Assembly (NCBI GenBank): GCA_017403345.1 | Contig: JAFQOH010000244.1 | Span: forward strand, 5,766-69,765 | Direction: 5' to 3' | Length of the DNA: 64,000 bases | Source of the DNA: RGIG3701 sp017403345 | GTDB taxonomy: Bacteria > Planctomycetota > Planctomycetia > Pirellulales > Thermoguttaceae | In this document: positions 1-8,613 of the stretch, piece after piece | Numbering within the stretch: position 1 is the stretch's first letter | Layout of the letters: each line of letters begins with the position of its first letter | Made by a program: the position numbers and the translations under genes | The notes under the pieces: generated by a model | The model's input: only the letters and a program-made list of their open reading frames with translations | What the model was told of the DNA's origin: nothing | The model's database searches: none

Positions 1-687
1 GTCCAGCATTTTTCCCGCTCACTCAATGCCAAGTTCACAGGCGGTGATCTCTGCGGTACCTTCGCACTGCAATTCGGCTACCGGTCCACCTTTCAGACCC
101 ACATCGTCCTGACCAATGGACAGCTTGAAAAGTGCACCTACCTCACAGGAAACGACAAATTGAAAGGCCAAATGTATGGAAGTCTTACCCTCACGGGAAA
201 CGACGATTCCATCCACGCCCTGCGCGGAAGAGGAGAGTTTCATCTTGCCGAAGCCGACATCTACAAACTCGGTCCCATGATGTCGCTTTTGAAGATACTG
301 TCCCTCAAAGAAGTCAACGATACCGGCTTCAGTTCCGGCGATATAGTCTACCGCATCGAGGGAAACCACATCTACTTCGACAAAATCGACTTTTACGGAG
401 ACGCTTTCAGTCTCATCGGCACAGGCGAGATGGATCTCAAAAGCCAAGTCGCGCTCACGTTTTACAGTGTCATGGGACGAAATGACAAAAAGATCCCCAT
501 CATCAGTCCCCTGCTCCACATGACGGGACGCCAGATCATGCTCATCTCCATGAAAGGACCGATCCAGAATCCGGAGATCACCACTCAGCCTCTCCCGGCT
601 CTAAACATGGCGATCCAGCAAATGGAGGAAGAGCTCCCTCCGCCGCCGGTCCTTCCCCGAAACAGCCGGCCCGGTCTCACACGCTGA
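1..687 (+). CDS. AsmA/TamB-like envelope protein, C-terminal part
   Basis: The frame is open from the first base and stops at 685-687, so the start lies outside the window. The visible 228 residues have alternating beta-strand segments such as GRGEFHLAEADIYKLGPM and GDAFSLIGTGEMDL. This is the pattern of the AsmA-like C-terminal domain, where strands build a long groove thought to handle lipids or outer-membrane biogenesis. The extreme C-terminus is proline-rich (EELPPPPVLPRNSRP), probably a tail. The gene converges on the lipoprotein gene that follows on the minus strand, with only 8 bases between the two stops. The family call rests on pattern only; the exact substrate cannot be read from this fragment. 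Confidence 0.7.
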   Translation, partial: VQHFSRSLNAKFTGGDLCGTFALQFGYRSTFQTHIVLTNGQLEKCTYLTGNDKLKGQMYGSLTLTGNDDSIHALRGRGEFHLAEADIYKLGPMMSLLKILSLKEVNDTGFSSGDIVYRIEGNHIYFDKIDFYGDAFSLIGTGEMDLKSQVALTFYSVMGRNDKKIPIISPLLHMTGRQIMLISMKGPIQNPEITTQPLPALNMAIQQMEEELPPPPVLPRNSRPGLTR

Positions 688-695
688 CCGCAAAG

Positions 696-1070
696 TTATT
701 TCGTCAGCTCAAAATCCGCCGTCATGTCCTCTGAAACTTCCACTTCAAGCGCAGATTCCAGATTGTATTTCGCCGGAATGTAGTCCTCGTAAAGCACAAG
801 ATTCGGATCGTCGCCTTTTTTCGGCTTCACGCGCTTCGAGCCGGTGATCTGGACCTTCATCTTTCCAGGCCGAACCGCGCAGGTGTACGCACCATTCTCG
901 ATGAGAGCACCGTCCGGCGAAAGTGACGGGTCAGAAGGAACAAACGAGATCGAGCCAGTCTCGACAGGTTTCCCGGCATACGAAACATTCCCAGTGACGG
1001 AGAATCGCTTTTCCTCGCCGCTTCCGCAGCCCGCCAAAAGAACGAGAGCCAGGATCAGAAACTTCTTCAT
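696..1070 (-). CDS. small lipoprotein with carboxypeptidase-regulatory-like fold
   Basis: A 124-aa protein that starts with a lipoprotein signal (MKKFLILALVLLAGC; lipobox LLAGC, lipidated Cys at residue 15). The rest resembles the small transthyretin-like or carboxypeptidase-regulatory domains that are abundant in Planctomycetota (RFSVTGNVSYAGKPVETGSI, later FVPSD and a strand-rich C-terminus). Such proteins are commonly found beside DUF1559 genes; here it lies 60 bases downstream of one on the same strand. The ribosome-binding site is clear (GGAAAAAA before the ATG). It is probably anchored in a membrane. Its function is unknown; a role with the neighbouring pseudopilin-like protein is inferred from position only. 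Confidence 0.8.
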   Translation of the reverse strand: MKKFLILALVLLAGCGSGEEKRFSVTGNVSYAGKPVETGSISFVPSDPSLSPDGALIENGAYTCAVRPGKMKVQITGSKRVKPKKGDDPNLVLYEDYIPAKYNLESALEVEVSEDMTADFELTK

Positions 1071-1130
1071 TTTTTTCCTTTCCAGTTTTCAGGTCAGTCT
1101 ATTTTATCTCGTTTATTTATCCAGTCTGTT

Positions 1131-2075
1131 TTATTCCAGTCCAACGTTCATTTCCGAACCGTTTCGACTTCCGACCGCGTGCCAGGCTTCGAGATCGACT
1201 CCGTTTACGACGAACTGGACGGAACCGTCGCAGCTGGAAGCGTGAACGCCGCCCGTGTGGAAAGAACGTGCTGACACGACGACGTTGGTTCCCGTGGAAG
1301 TTCCGGGCGAGGTCTCCGTGCTGACGCAGTAATTATGCCGGTCGGGCTGTTTCGTGTTCGGCTGGTAGAGGGTGGAGAAATGCACGCCGGCGTGCCGCCC
1401 ATTGTAGTAGCGTCCGCGAACATCCTCTTTTCCCGAACCGACCGTGCCGTCTTCCACGAGAAGGATCTCGCTGAAAAAGAGCGTGTTGGAAAGTCCGTCT
1501 TTGATCGAAGCGAGTTTGATCCCCTGCACTGCCGGAAAAACTCCGTTGAGTTTCGCACTCTGCGTCGGACCGCCTTCGTTGAAGTACGAGTTCCCGCCGT
1601 TCCCCATGTAGTTGCCGTGGAACCCCTGCTGATTATTAGAACCGGATCCATTGCTCGTTTTCTCGCGAACGACTTCGTCTGGGCAAATGAACGACGGAAC
1701 GATGACTTCCTTGCCGGGAAGGTTCGTGTAGTCGTAGCTTCCCGTGCGTTTGTCCGCATAGTAGTGCGCCTGTATCTGCGCGTACAGCGCCCCCTGCTCC
1801 ACGTACGGCAGCGTATTCCAGAACCAAGTGCGGCGGACCCAGTCATCCGGCGCAGTGCTGTCAATGTAGACGCCGACACCCGCAGGCAGGGAACGCTGAT
1901 TCGTTTCGTGATTCAGCATCGCGATCGAGATCTGCTTCAAATTATTCTTGCACTGCATGGCCCGCGCCGCGGCACGCGCCTGCTGGACCGCCGGAAGAAG
2001 GAGACCGACCAGCATTCCGATGATCGCAATGACGACCAAAAGCTCAACGAGCGTAAAGCCTAAATTTCTCTTCAT
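1131..2075 (-). CDS. DUF1559 pseudopilin-like protein
   Basis: 314 aa. The N-terminus has the type IV prepilin methylation motif and hydrophobic helix (FTLVELLVVIAIIG, then LLLPAVQQARAAAR), followed by the conserved CKNNLKQI segment. The C-terminus carries the DUF1559 H-X9-DG signature (HASSCDGSVQF preceded by FHTGGVH). DUF1559 proteins are a large expanded family in Planctomycetota, presumed to be processed like type II secretion pseudopilins and to sit at the cell surface; no biochemical role is established. The start is supported by AGAGGTGA before the ATG. It lies between a PEP-CTERM gene upstream and a lipoprotein gene downstream, all on the minus strand and probably one transcript. Confidence 0.93.
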   Translation of the reverse strand: MKRNLGFTLVELLVVIAIIGMLVGLLLPAVQQARAAARAMQCKNNLKQISIAMLNHETNQRSLPAGVGVYIDSTAPDDWVRRTWFWNTLPYVEQGALYAQIQAHYYADKRTGSYDYTNLPGKEVIVPSFICPDEVVREKTSNGSGSNNQQGFHGNYMGNGGNSYFNEGGPTQSAKLNGVFPAVQGIKLASIKDGLSNTLFFSEILLVEDGTVGSGKEDVRGRYYNGRHAGVHFSTLYQPNTKQPDRHNYCVSTETSPGTSTGTNVVVSARSFHTGGVHASSCDGSVQFVVNGVDLEAWHAVGSRNGSEMNVGLE

Positions 2076-2118
2076 TGGTTCACCTCTGCCATTCCCGAAA
2101 AATGCAAAACGCTCGATC

Positions 2119-3828
2119 TCACACCGTGCGCGTTTTCCGCCTCAGCCAAAAAACGCCGCCCGCCATAGAAAGAAGCATGAGAACTGCCGTTGACGGTTCC
2201 GGAACGCCGTCAGATACCGAAGCTCCGACGTATGTGAGCAAAAGTCCGGACCAGTTCTGTTCACCGCCGGTACTCGAAGAGGCGAAAATGCCGAGGATCT
2301 CGCCAAGTTCCGTCGTCTGCACGAGCCACGTGTCCGAAGAATTGGGATCGACCAGCCGTTCCTCTCCGTTGACCGAGAAGTAAGCGGAACGACTGTCGAC
2401 ACTACCGGTCAAAAGTGTCAGTTCGTAAAGATCATTCGGCACGAGACCATCAATTATCCAGTCAAATTCACCGCCGACATTGCCCGCGTTCGCGAAAATA
2501 TAGTCGCCGGTCAGGTTTCGGATATCCCTCGGATCGGACGTCTCGTTCTTGTTGCCCGTCCAGCCCTGAAGTATTCCGTCGATCGTGAAGGACGCCGTCG
2601 TCATCTGGCCGTTCTGATCCAGGAGGTAAAGCGTCTCGACCTCCCCCTTGTTTGAATGGCCGGGCACATTATATTCATTCCAGAGACCGGAGATCCCGTT
2701 GAAGGCTCCCTGGTAGAGGATGCCATCCGCACGTTCGCTGTTATTATTTGGGTTCGTGGCCTGGATATCGATGAGGATCGAATCCCCTTTTTCGAGCTGG
2801 GATGCCGCGGATGCCGTGACGGAAACGAGGTCCTCAGACACAAATTCACCAGAGGCGTTTCCAGAAGCGTCGGTCTGGATGCTGACCGCCTGTTTCGTTC
2901 CGTCCGCATTGACTCCGTAAATACCGTAACGGGTATTCGGTTCCATACGGAAAAGGTTAGCAGAATCGCCGTAGAGCCGCATATAGCCCGTCGTGCCGGA
3001 TTCCGTACTGGTGAGTTTCGCGATCTCTTCAATTCCGCCGGCTTTGAGGTTTGCCGTTTCGAAAGACCAGCCGGTCTGGGCGTTCGCGGCAGTCTGGATC
3101 GCAGTGGGGAGGACTTCATCGATCATCACCGGGCCGATGTATCCAACGTATCCGGAGACCGGCGCGTACATTTCCAGGGAGTACCGTTCCCCCGCCTTCA
3201 CGTCGATGAGGTCGAAGAAAACGATGTCCGGAACACCGTCAGCTTCCGCGAGCTGAACCGTAAGTTTCGAGTTTCCGCCGCCCCAAATGCCGGCCGAAGC
3301 GACGTTCATGACTTTGTTGTTTTTGAGCGTGCAGTACTCGTTGCCGTTTGCGTCCGTAGAGGTCGCAGTCGTTCCCAGCAGATCCGTCATGATGCCGTAA
3401 CGGACGTAATCGTAGTCTTTTGTAAATTCCAGCGTCCAGCCGCTCAGGGCAATGCCCGCGTCGATCATAGTTTCCGGAGAGCCGATCTTCGTCACGTCGG
3501 CAAAAGATGCCTGCTTGTCCTGCGGACCGGAACTCACGAAATTGTAGGTCTGTCCCTGATTGTATCCGGAAACCATCCAGTGTGTCCCCATGACAGTACA
3601 GAAAACGCCGTCTCCTTCCCGGTCGAATTTCTTTGGAACGTTCGCGTTCGCCCACTGGATCGCGGCATTCGTGCTGTCCTGACCGCTGACTCCAAGATCC
3701 GAACCGGCATAGTAGATCGTCGAGGCTGTCCCCAATGCTGTAAAACCAAAACAGGAAAGAAAACAAACGGAAAAACGAAACGCTGCATCTTGCAATGAGG
3801 AAAATTTTAGGAATTGGCGATGAAACAT
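2119..3828 (-). CDS. PEP-CTERM sorted surface protein
   Basis: 569 aa. There is an N-terminal hydrophobic export signal (about residues 16-36, ending near ALGTAS). The C-terminus has the PEP-CTERM sorting signal: VPEPSTAVLMLL, a transmembrane stretch, then a basic tail RRKTRTV. Such proteins are recognised by an exosortase and transferred to the envelope or extracellular matrix. The long middle region is rich in Gly, Ser, Thr and Asn and has no catalytic motif I can recognise; the segment starting near GQNWSGLLLTYVGA is typical of planctomycete beta-sandwich surface proteins. The start has a strong purine-rich ribosome-binding site (AAGGGGGAA). A near-consensus promoter lies about 60-95 bases upstream. 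Confidence 0.85.
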   Translation of the reverse strand: MFHRQFLKFSSLQDAAFRFSVCFLSCFGFTALGTASTIYYAGSDLGVSGQDSTNAAIQWANANVPKKFDREGDGVFCTVMGTHWMVSGYNQGQTYNFVSSGPQDKQASFADVTKIGSPETMIDAGIALSGWTLEFTKDYDYVRYGIMTDLLGTTATSTDANGNEYCTLKNNKVMNVASAGIWGGGNSKLTVQLAEADGVPDIVFFDLIDVKAGERYSLEMYAPVSGYVGYIGPVMIDEVLPTAIQTAANAQTGWSFETANLKAGGIEEIAKLTSTESGTTGYMRLYGDSANLFRMEPNTRYGIYGVNADGTKQAVSIQTDASGNASGEFVSEDLVSVTASAASQLEKGDSILIDIQATNPNNNSERADGILYQGAFNGISGLWNEYNVPGHSNKGEVETLYLLDQNGQMTTASFTIDGILQGWTGNKNETSDPRDIRNLTGDYIFANAGNVGGEFDWIIDGLVPNDLYELTLLTGSVDSRSAYFSVNGEERLVDPNSSDTWLVQTTELGEILGIFASSSTGGEQNWSGLLLTYVGASVSDGVPEPSTAVLMLLSMAGGVFWLRRKTRTV

Positions 3829-3895
3829 TTTTGTTCCCCCTTAAAAAAGGACAGTCAGTATCTTCACATTGACAACGATTTAAAAACAACATTTT

Positions 3896-3923
3896 ATTAT
3901 ACTCGCACACATATATAAGTCAA
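3896..3923 (-). promoter_or_regulatory. sigma70-type promoter for the PEP-CTERM/DUF1559/lipoprotein cassette
   Basis: Read on the minus strand: TTGACT, a 16-base spacer, then TATAAT. This is one of the best -35/-10 pairs in the window. Transcription would start near 3888, about 60 bases before the PEP-CTERM start codon. Confidence 0.75.
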
Positions 3924-3989
3924 CGAAATTTTGCAAAAAATTTTAAAATTTTAAAAAAATTCCATCATTTCATACAAAAAAAACTCGAA

Positions 3990-4184
3990 GCTCAAAAACT
4001 GTGCTCAAAAACTGTGTACGAAAGCTGTGCTCAAAAACTGTGCTCAAAAACTGTGCTCAAAAACTGTGCTCAAAAACGGTGCTCAAAAACGGTGCTCAAA
4101 AACGGTGCTCAAAAACGGTGCTCAAAAACGGTGCTCAAAAACGGTGCTCAAAAACTGTGCTCAAAAACTGTGTACGAAAGCTGG
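3990..4184. repeat. 15-unit array of a 13-bp tandem repeat
   Basis: Exactly 15 x 13 bp. Three unit types occur: A = GCTCAAAAACTGT, B = GTACGAAAGCTGT and C = GCTCAAAAACGGT. The order is A A B A A A C C C C C C A A B', a nested block structure pointing to stepwise duplication. Because 13 is not a multiple of three and no unit contains a stop codon on the plus strand, all three plus frames stay open; the ORFs across it are artefacts. The rest of the 3829-4331 gap holds the promoter above and AT-rich DNA without a recognisable gene. Confidence 0.95.
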
Positions 4185-4331
4185 TACATTTTTGGCTAAC
4201 AGCCCGAATGTTCTTGCATAGTCACAGGATCCGCGTCGATCTGCACGGCGTCGATCTGTCTGGGTCCGTGCTTTTCTACTGCAAAGCTCCCGTTCCCCAA
4301 AGTGTACAGCCTCAAAAAAACAAGAGGCGGT

Positions 4332-5708
4332 CTACTTTCTTTTCGCACAGTGCTCGGCAGAAAAAAGCGGAAGCGAAAGCAAAAGGCGGAGTGCAAAAAA
4401 AGCTAGGAACAAAAACGCTAATGTGTTCGGGAACTCCCCAAAGTGATTCAGAAGAGTCTTTCCGAAAATGATCCCCGCGATCCCTCCCAGAGCACTGCAA
4501 GGACCGTAGACTGCCGCACGTGAAAGGGGATTTTGGTCCTGCGCCTCCACGAGAAATTTCGGGAGAGCCGTATTTAACCCCACGTAACAGCTCCAGACCG
4601 CGGACGCACCATAGAGAAGCCAAATATCCGGAACAAAAACCGCCCAAAAATAAAAAAGAAGCGCAAACGCAGTCATCATCTGCGACACCGCCATGACACG
4701 AAGCGTCCCCAATCGGTCCACGATACGCCCGGCGAACGGTGCGGCAAACATCTGGCCGCCGCGCGTCACGAGCGTCAAGCCGGAGGTCAGCCAAAGAAGT
4801 ACCAGACCGTCGCCATGCAGGATAGAATGCTGAAATTTACTCCGGATCGGTTGTTCCGCCTGCGTAAAAAACGCAAACAGGATCCCGTAAAGCATGACTC
4901 GCCGAAAAACAGGATCTTTCAATAGTCCCAGAAAGTTTCGGACCGTAGAAGGACGGCCACCCTCTTCGTTTAACGTGAGTTCCGCTGATGAGCTCTCTCT
5001 ATTCGGGATCTTCTGAAGAAAAGAGGCTCCACACCATGTGAAAAAACCGGCGCACAGCAAAAATCCGGGGTAAATGCTCCGAAGAACCGCATCGGAAAAC
5101 TTTCCATCAAACCAGATCTCACGGATGGTATTCAAAAGAAAACCGCACAGAAAGAGAATGCAGACCTCCCCCATAAGACGCCAAAACTCGCGGAACGCGA
5201 AAAAACGGCCAAGCGTCTTTCGGTGGAAGAGCGACCTCGCCCATACCAGCAGCGTTACGTACGCCAGATTTTCCAAAATATTACTCGCATACCACAGGAC
5301 CAGAAATGGCCAAACGAAAACCGAGGAGTTTTCAGGAGTACACCAGAAAATCAGAACTGACGCGATGAGGGAAATAGCCTGCATTCGGTAAAATGTGATA
5401 CAAAGTCTACGCGGATCTTGGAATTTTTCATGCAGAAACGGAGAAAAGATCCGGCAAAGATTCCCAACGATCGGAGCAGTAAAAGCCCAAACCGCCGCCG
5501 TTCCCCAATCCATTTTCCCAAAATGAAAAAGAATGAGTAAAACGACGATCGCTCCGGCAAAAGCATTTCCGAGACTCCACACTGCACTGGACCAATAGAA
5601 AGAGTGCCTGAACCGCTTCTTTTCCAGCACAGTAAAACCGTACAAAACACGCCTCCCTTTCCCATTGAACACACAAAACTCCCCGTTGACCGCACGAGGA
5701 GCATTCAC
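4332..5708 (-). CDS. MFS transporter
   Basis: 458 aa with about 12 hydrophobic segments in two halves joined by a polar loop near residues 225-250 (IPNRESSSAELTLNEEGG). The second half starts LKDPVFRRVMLYGILFAF, and the cytoplasmic motif GRIVDRLGTLRVM matches the G-x-x-x-D-R-x-G-R/T loop of the major facilitator superfamily. It should be a single-component transporter in the inner membrane; the substrate cannot be predicted. The start is uncertain because no good ribosome-binding site precedes the first ATG, and the helix bundle proper begins near residue 30. It is transcribed in the same direction as the GltS-like gene upstream. Confidence 0.8.
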   Translation of the reverse strand: MNAPRAVNGEFCVFNGKGRRVLYGFTVLEKKRFRHSFYWSSAVWSLGNAFAGAIVVLLILFHFGKMDWGTAAVWAFTAPIVGNLCRIFSPFLHEKFQDPRRLCITFYRMQAISLIASVLIFWCTPENSSVFVWPFLVLWYASNILENLAYVTLLVWARSLFHRKTLGRFFAFREFWRLMGEVCILFLCGFLLNTIREIWFDGKFSDAVLRSIYPGFLLCAGFFTWCGASFLQKIPNRESSSAELTLNEEGGRPSTVRNFLGLLKDPVFRRVMLYGILFAFFTQAEQPIRSKFQHSILHGDGLVLLWLTSGLTLVTRGGQMFAAPFAGRIVDRLGTLRVMAVSQMMTAFALLFYFWAVFVPDIWLLYGASAVWSCYVGLNTALPKFLVEAQDQNPLSRAAVYGPCSALGGIAGIIFGKTLLNHFGEFPNTLAFLFLAFFALRLLLSLPLFSAEHCAKRK

Positions 5709-5890
5709 ACAAGATAACGTGAATACGCATTCCCGTCAATATCCATTTCTATTTTTTGTGTATTTTCTCAAAAAAAGGTCCTCCGGTAATTGCGCACCGT
5801 CCACCGCAAAATTTCTACCACTAAAAACCGATGCGAACAAGTACACAATTACCGAAAGGACCAGAAAAAACGGAAAAACGAAAGGATCGC

Positions 5891-7264
5891 TCAGACGCAC
5901 TCCGGCTCTTCGGTCTCCTGGAAGAAAAGGTACCAAACGAGGAGACAGAGAAGCAACGCTCCGAGCGAGACCCAGAACATCCTCACGCCGCCGTAAAGAT
6001 GCACACATACTAATGCCATGGTCGTCCAGAATCCGCCGCCCATGATCGGTTCATGGAAAAGCTGTTTGCTCCCGAATGCCGTCAGAGCGCAGCTTTTGTT
6101 CTCCGGGTCTGCCGTGCGCAAAAGAAGCAGTCCGGTAGCCGTCACGCCAGACATTTGACCGAATTCTGCAATGGCACGCTCAAACCAATCCTTTTTGAAA
6201 AAACGCGGAGCCAAGACCAGCACACAGAAGAAGTTCCAGAACGCACCGCCCGCAATCAAAATGAGGAGCGGCATCCAGTACTGCGCCACGAAGTCGAGCC
6301 GGATCGAGGAAATCGCCGAGACGACGAGGAAATCGAGCGACGCACCCGCGATCCTCTGGATCTGCCCATGATCTAGAAAAGCGTTCAGACGCGTTTTTAC
6401 GAGAAATACCTGCACGACCACACTGCCGATCATACAGAAAACGAAGAGCGGTAAACTCTCCATGATCTTCATTTCCTGCATCTTGAGCGGAAGGAACGGA
6501 TCGGCAAGCAGGCAGAGTTCCTTGATCCCGAGACCGACAAGGATAGTCATGCCTAAAATCGCAATGTGGTAGGCAAGCGAATCGATCGAATCCGAGTAGA
6601 CCGTCTGCGTTCCGGCATGGGGTCTATCCGCTTCCGGAGAATAGAATCCAAGCTGCTCCAGACGGTCGGCATCTTCGATCCGGCGAACATTTTTGAGGAT
6701 CCCGCAGCGCAGCGCCCAGTTGATCAGCGCCATCCCGCCAATGACGCCGATGAGCATTCCGCCCGTCGCAACAGTGAGTCCAAGATCCTTTCCTTCTTCC
6801 CATTTCACATTCTTAAACGTCTCAGCCAACCCGGCAACCGTTCCGTGCCCACCCTCAAATCCGATCTCCAGAAGGTTTCCAAAAAGAGAATTAACGCCGA
6901 AAAACGGAACGAGCAAAAATATGGTCAAACCGATCCCAACGACATACTGTCCCCACGCGCAGACCTGCCCGAAACAGACCTGGCTCGCAGTCATTCGCCA
7001 CATTCCGCGGAGATTCGGGATCTGCATTCCGAGAAAAAGCGCGCCAAACACGACACAGATCAGAAAACCGGGCAATTTACCCCATCCGGCAGTACACGCA
7101 GCTGGAACATGATCGGAAAAAAATGTAAGGATCAAAAGCCCCGCGAGACCGCCAACGACAGAGGATGGAAGGTAAAGTTTCCGAAGGAGGGAAATGTGGG
7201 ATCTCAAAAATTTTCCCACGACCAGCAAAAGGCAAAGGGAACAGAAAGACAGGGCAATTTCCAT
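5891..7264 (-). CDS. GltS-type sodium:glutamate symporter family protein
   Basis: 457 aa, with about 10-12 membrane segments. The two halves carry the family-type re-entrant signatures: FEGGHGTVAGLAETF in the first half and FGQMSGVTATGLLLLRTADP in the second. This matches the ESS/GltS family that imports glutamate with sodium. It differs from E. coli GltS (about 400 aa) by a longer middle loop (residues about 200-235, RIEDADRLEQLGFYSPEADR) that may be cytoplasmic. Glutamate specificity is an inference from family. The gene stands alone on the minus strand between the MFS gene and an acyl-CoA dehydrogenase-type gene. Confidence 0.85.
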   Translation of the reverse strand: MEIALSFCSLCLLLVVGKFLRSHISLLRKLYLPSSVVGGLAGLLILTFFSDHVPAACTAGWGKLPGFLICVVFGALFLGMQIPNLRGMWRMTASQVCFGQVCAWGQYVVGIGLTIFLLVPFFGVNSLFGNLLEIGFEGGHGTVAGLAETFKNVKWEEGKDLGLTVATGGMLIGVIGGMALINWALRCGILKNVRRIEDADRLEQLGFYSPEADRPHAGTQTVYSDSIDSLAYHIAILGMTILVGLGIKELCLLADPFLPLKMQEMKIMESLPLFVFCMIGSVVVQVFLVKTRLNAFLDHGQIQRIAGASLDFLVVSAISSIRLDFVAQYWMPLLILIAGGAFWNFFCVLVLAPRFFKKDWFERAIAEFGQMSGVTATGLLLLRTADPENKSCALTAFGSKQLFHEPIMGGGFWTTMALVCVHLYGGVRMFWVSLGALLLCLLVWYLFFQETEEPECV

Positions 7265-7430
7265 TTTTCCAGCCAGCTTTCAAATAAAAATAAATCAAAC
7301 AAACCAAAACAAAAAAGAAATTCGGCACCCATGGCAAGGCAGGAGGCGGGAAAGCTCCAGCCTGAAATTTTTTCAGGACCGGAACTCTACCGAAGATCTT
7401 TTCAAACACATTCTAAAAGCCATTCACGGT

Positions 7431-8573
7431 TCACCGTTCCGCTTCATACAGTTTCCACGCGATCGGACCGCGTTTCGACTCGGGGAAAGCCAACCCAATG
7501 ACCGCGGCCATATCGACCTGGCCCTGGTCACTCACGACATCCTCCTCCAAGATCCGAATCGCTTCATCCGCCATCGCCGCGGCAAGCCGGTTTCCGATCT
7601 CGGCCGTCGAAAGCTCCAGCGGCTCTGGATCTCTCCATTTTTCAACGAGCTTCTGGACTTCCGGATTGAACCCGGACGGCTGAAAGTCATGCGTGTGGAC
7701 ATTTTCACGCCAGTTCTCACCCCAAAGATAAAATCCCTCGCCGCTTTTGCGCCCAAGAAGCTTCTTCTTCCGCATCGAGACCAGGATCGGAGAAAGCGTC
7801 GTCCGCTCCGGATACGCAAGGTACAGTACCTTTCCGGCATTCATGACCGTATCCAGCCCGATCTCATCCATGATGCGCAAAGGTCCCCACGTCATCCCGA
7901 ATTCCAGCGCGCCCCTCTCCACTTTCTCCATTGAAACGCCCTCCAGCAGCAGCTTCAACCCCTCATTCAGGTACGGCTGAAGCAGACGGTTGACGACAAA
8001 ACCGGGACAGTCACTCACGCAAAGCGGCGTTTTTTCAAGAGAGATCGCGTAATCGCTCAAACGCTGAAGCACCAACTCCGACGTTTTCGAAGACGGAATG
8101 ACCTCCACCAACTCACGATTCCAGACAGGATGGAGAAAATGCAGCCCCGCGAAATTCTTCGGATAAGGAAAAACATCCGCCAGTTTCTCGATCGGTATCG
8201 TGGAAGTATTCGACGTAAAAATGGCATTCGGCCGAAGGTACGGTTTCATCGTCTGGTAGAGTTCCGCCTTCACCTCCATTTTCTCCACGATCGCCTCGAT
8301 CAGAAGGTCGCATTCGCCAAGATCTTCCAGCGTCCCAGGTTCCGCCAGAGAAAGCATCTCCGCACGAACTTCGTCATCCACCACATCCGCCAGTTCCTTC
8401 GCAAGCCGTGCGTGGACCGTCTTGAGCATCGCCGGATCGGAATCGTAAATGCGGGTCGGAAAATAGTTACGAACGTTCAGCGCCGCGATTTCAAGTCCCA
8501 TGAGTCCGGCACCAATGATCCCAATGCTCTGAACGTGGGAATAGGCAGGGACCGATGCGTTTCTTTTTGCCAT
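7431..8573 (-). CDS. 3-hydroxyacyl-CoA dehydrogenase
   Basis: 380 aa. The N-terminus has an NAD-binding Rossmann signature (GIIGAGLMGLEIA). Then come SNTSTIPI and GLHFLHPV with the catalytic-His region of the HCDH family, CVSDCPGFVVNRLL at the domain junction, and a C-terminal helical HCDH domain. It should oxidise 3-hydroxyacyl-CoA to 3-ketoacyl-CoA with NAD, as in beta-oxidation or butyrate-type pathways. It is longer than single-domain PaaH/Hbd (about 280 aa) because it carries a second partial C-terminal HCDH-like domain, as in FadB-type enzymes, but without the hydratase part. HFLHPVWN replaces the commoner HFFNPVP, so substrate preference may differ. Confidence 0.87.
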   Translation of the reverse strand: MAKRNASVPAYSHVQSIGIIGAGLMGLEIAALNVRNYFPTRIYDSDPAMLKTVHARLAKELADVVDDEVRAEMLSLAEPGTLEDLGECDLLIEAIVEKMEVKAELYQTMKPYLRPNAIFTSNTSTIPIEKLADVFPYPKNFAGLHFLHPVWNRELVEVIPSSKTSELVLQRLSDYAISLEKTPLCVSDCPGFVVNRLLQPYLNEGLKLLLEGVSMEKVERGALEFGMTWGPLRIMDEIGLDTVMNAGKVLYLAYPERTTLSPILVSMRKKKLLGRKSGEGFYLWGENWRENVHTHDFQPSGFNPEVQKLVEKWRDPEPLELSTAEIGNRLAAAMADEAIRILEEDVVSDQGQVDMAAVIGLAFPESKRGPIAWKLYEAER

Positions 8574-8613
8574 AAACTTTCAGCCTTAAATAAAATCTTC
8601 AAAAATCGGAACT

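Noticed and set aside
4001..4471. 156-aa open frame over the 13-bp array
   Set aside because: It exists only because the repeat unit has no stop in any plus frame; after the array it runs into the antisense of the MFS gene.
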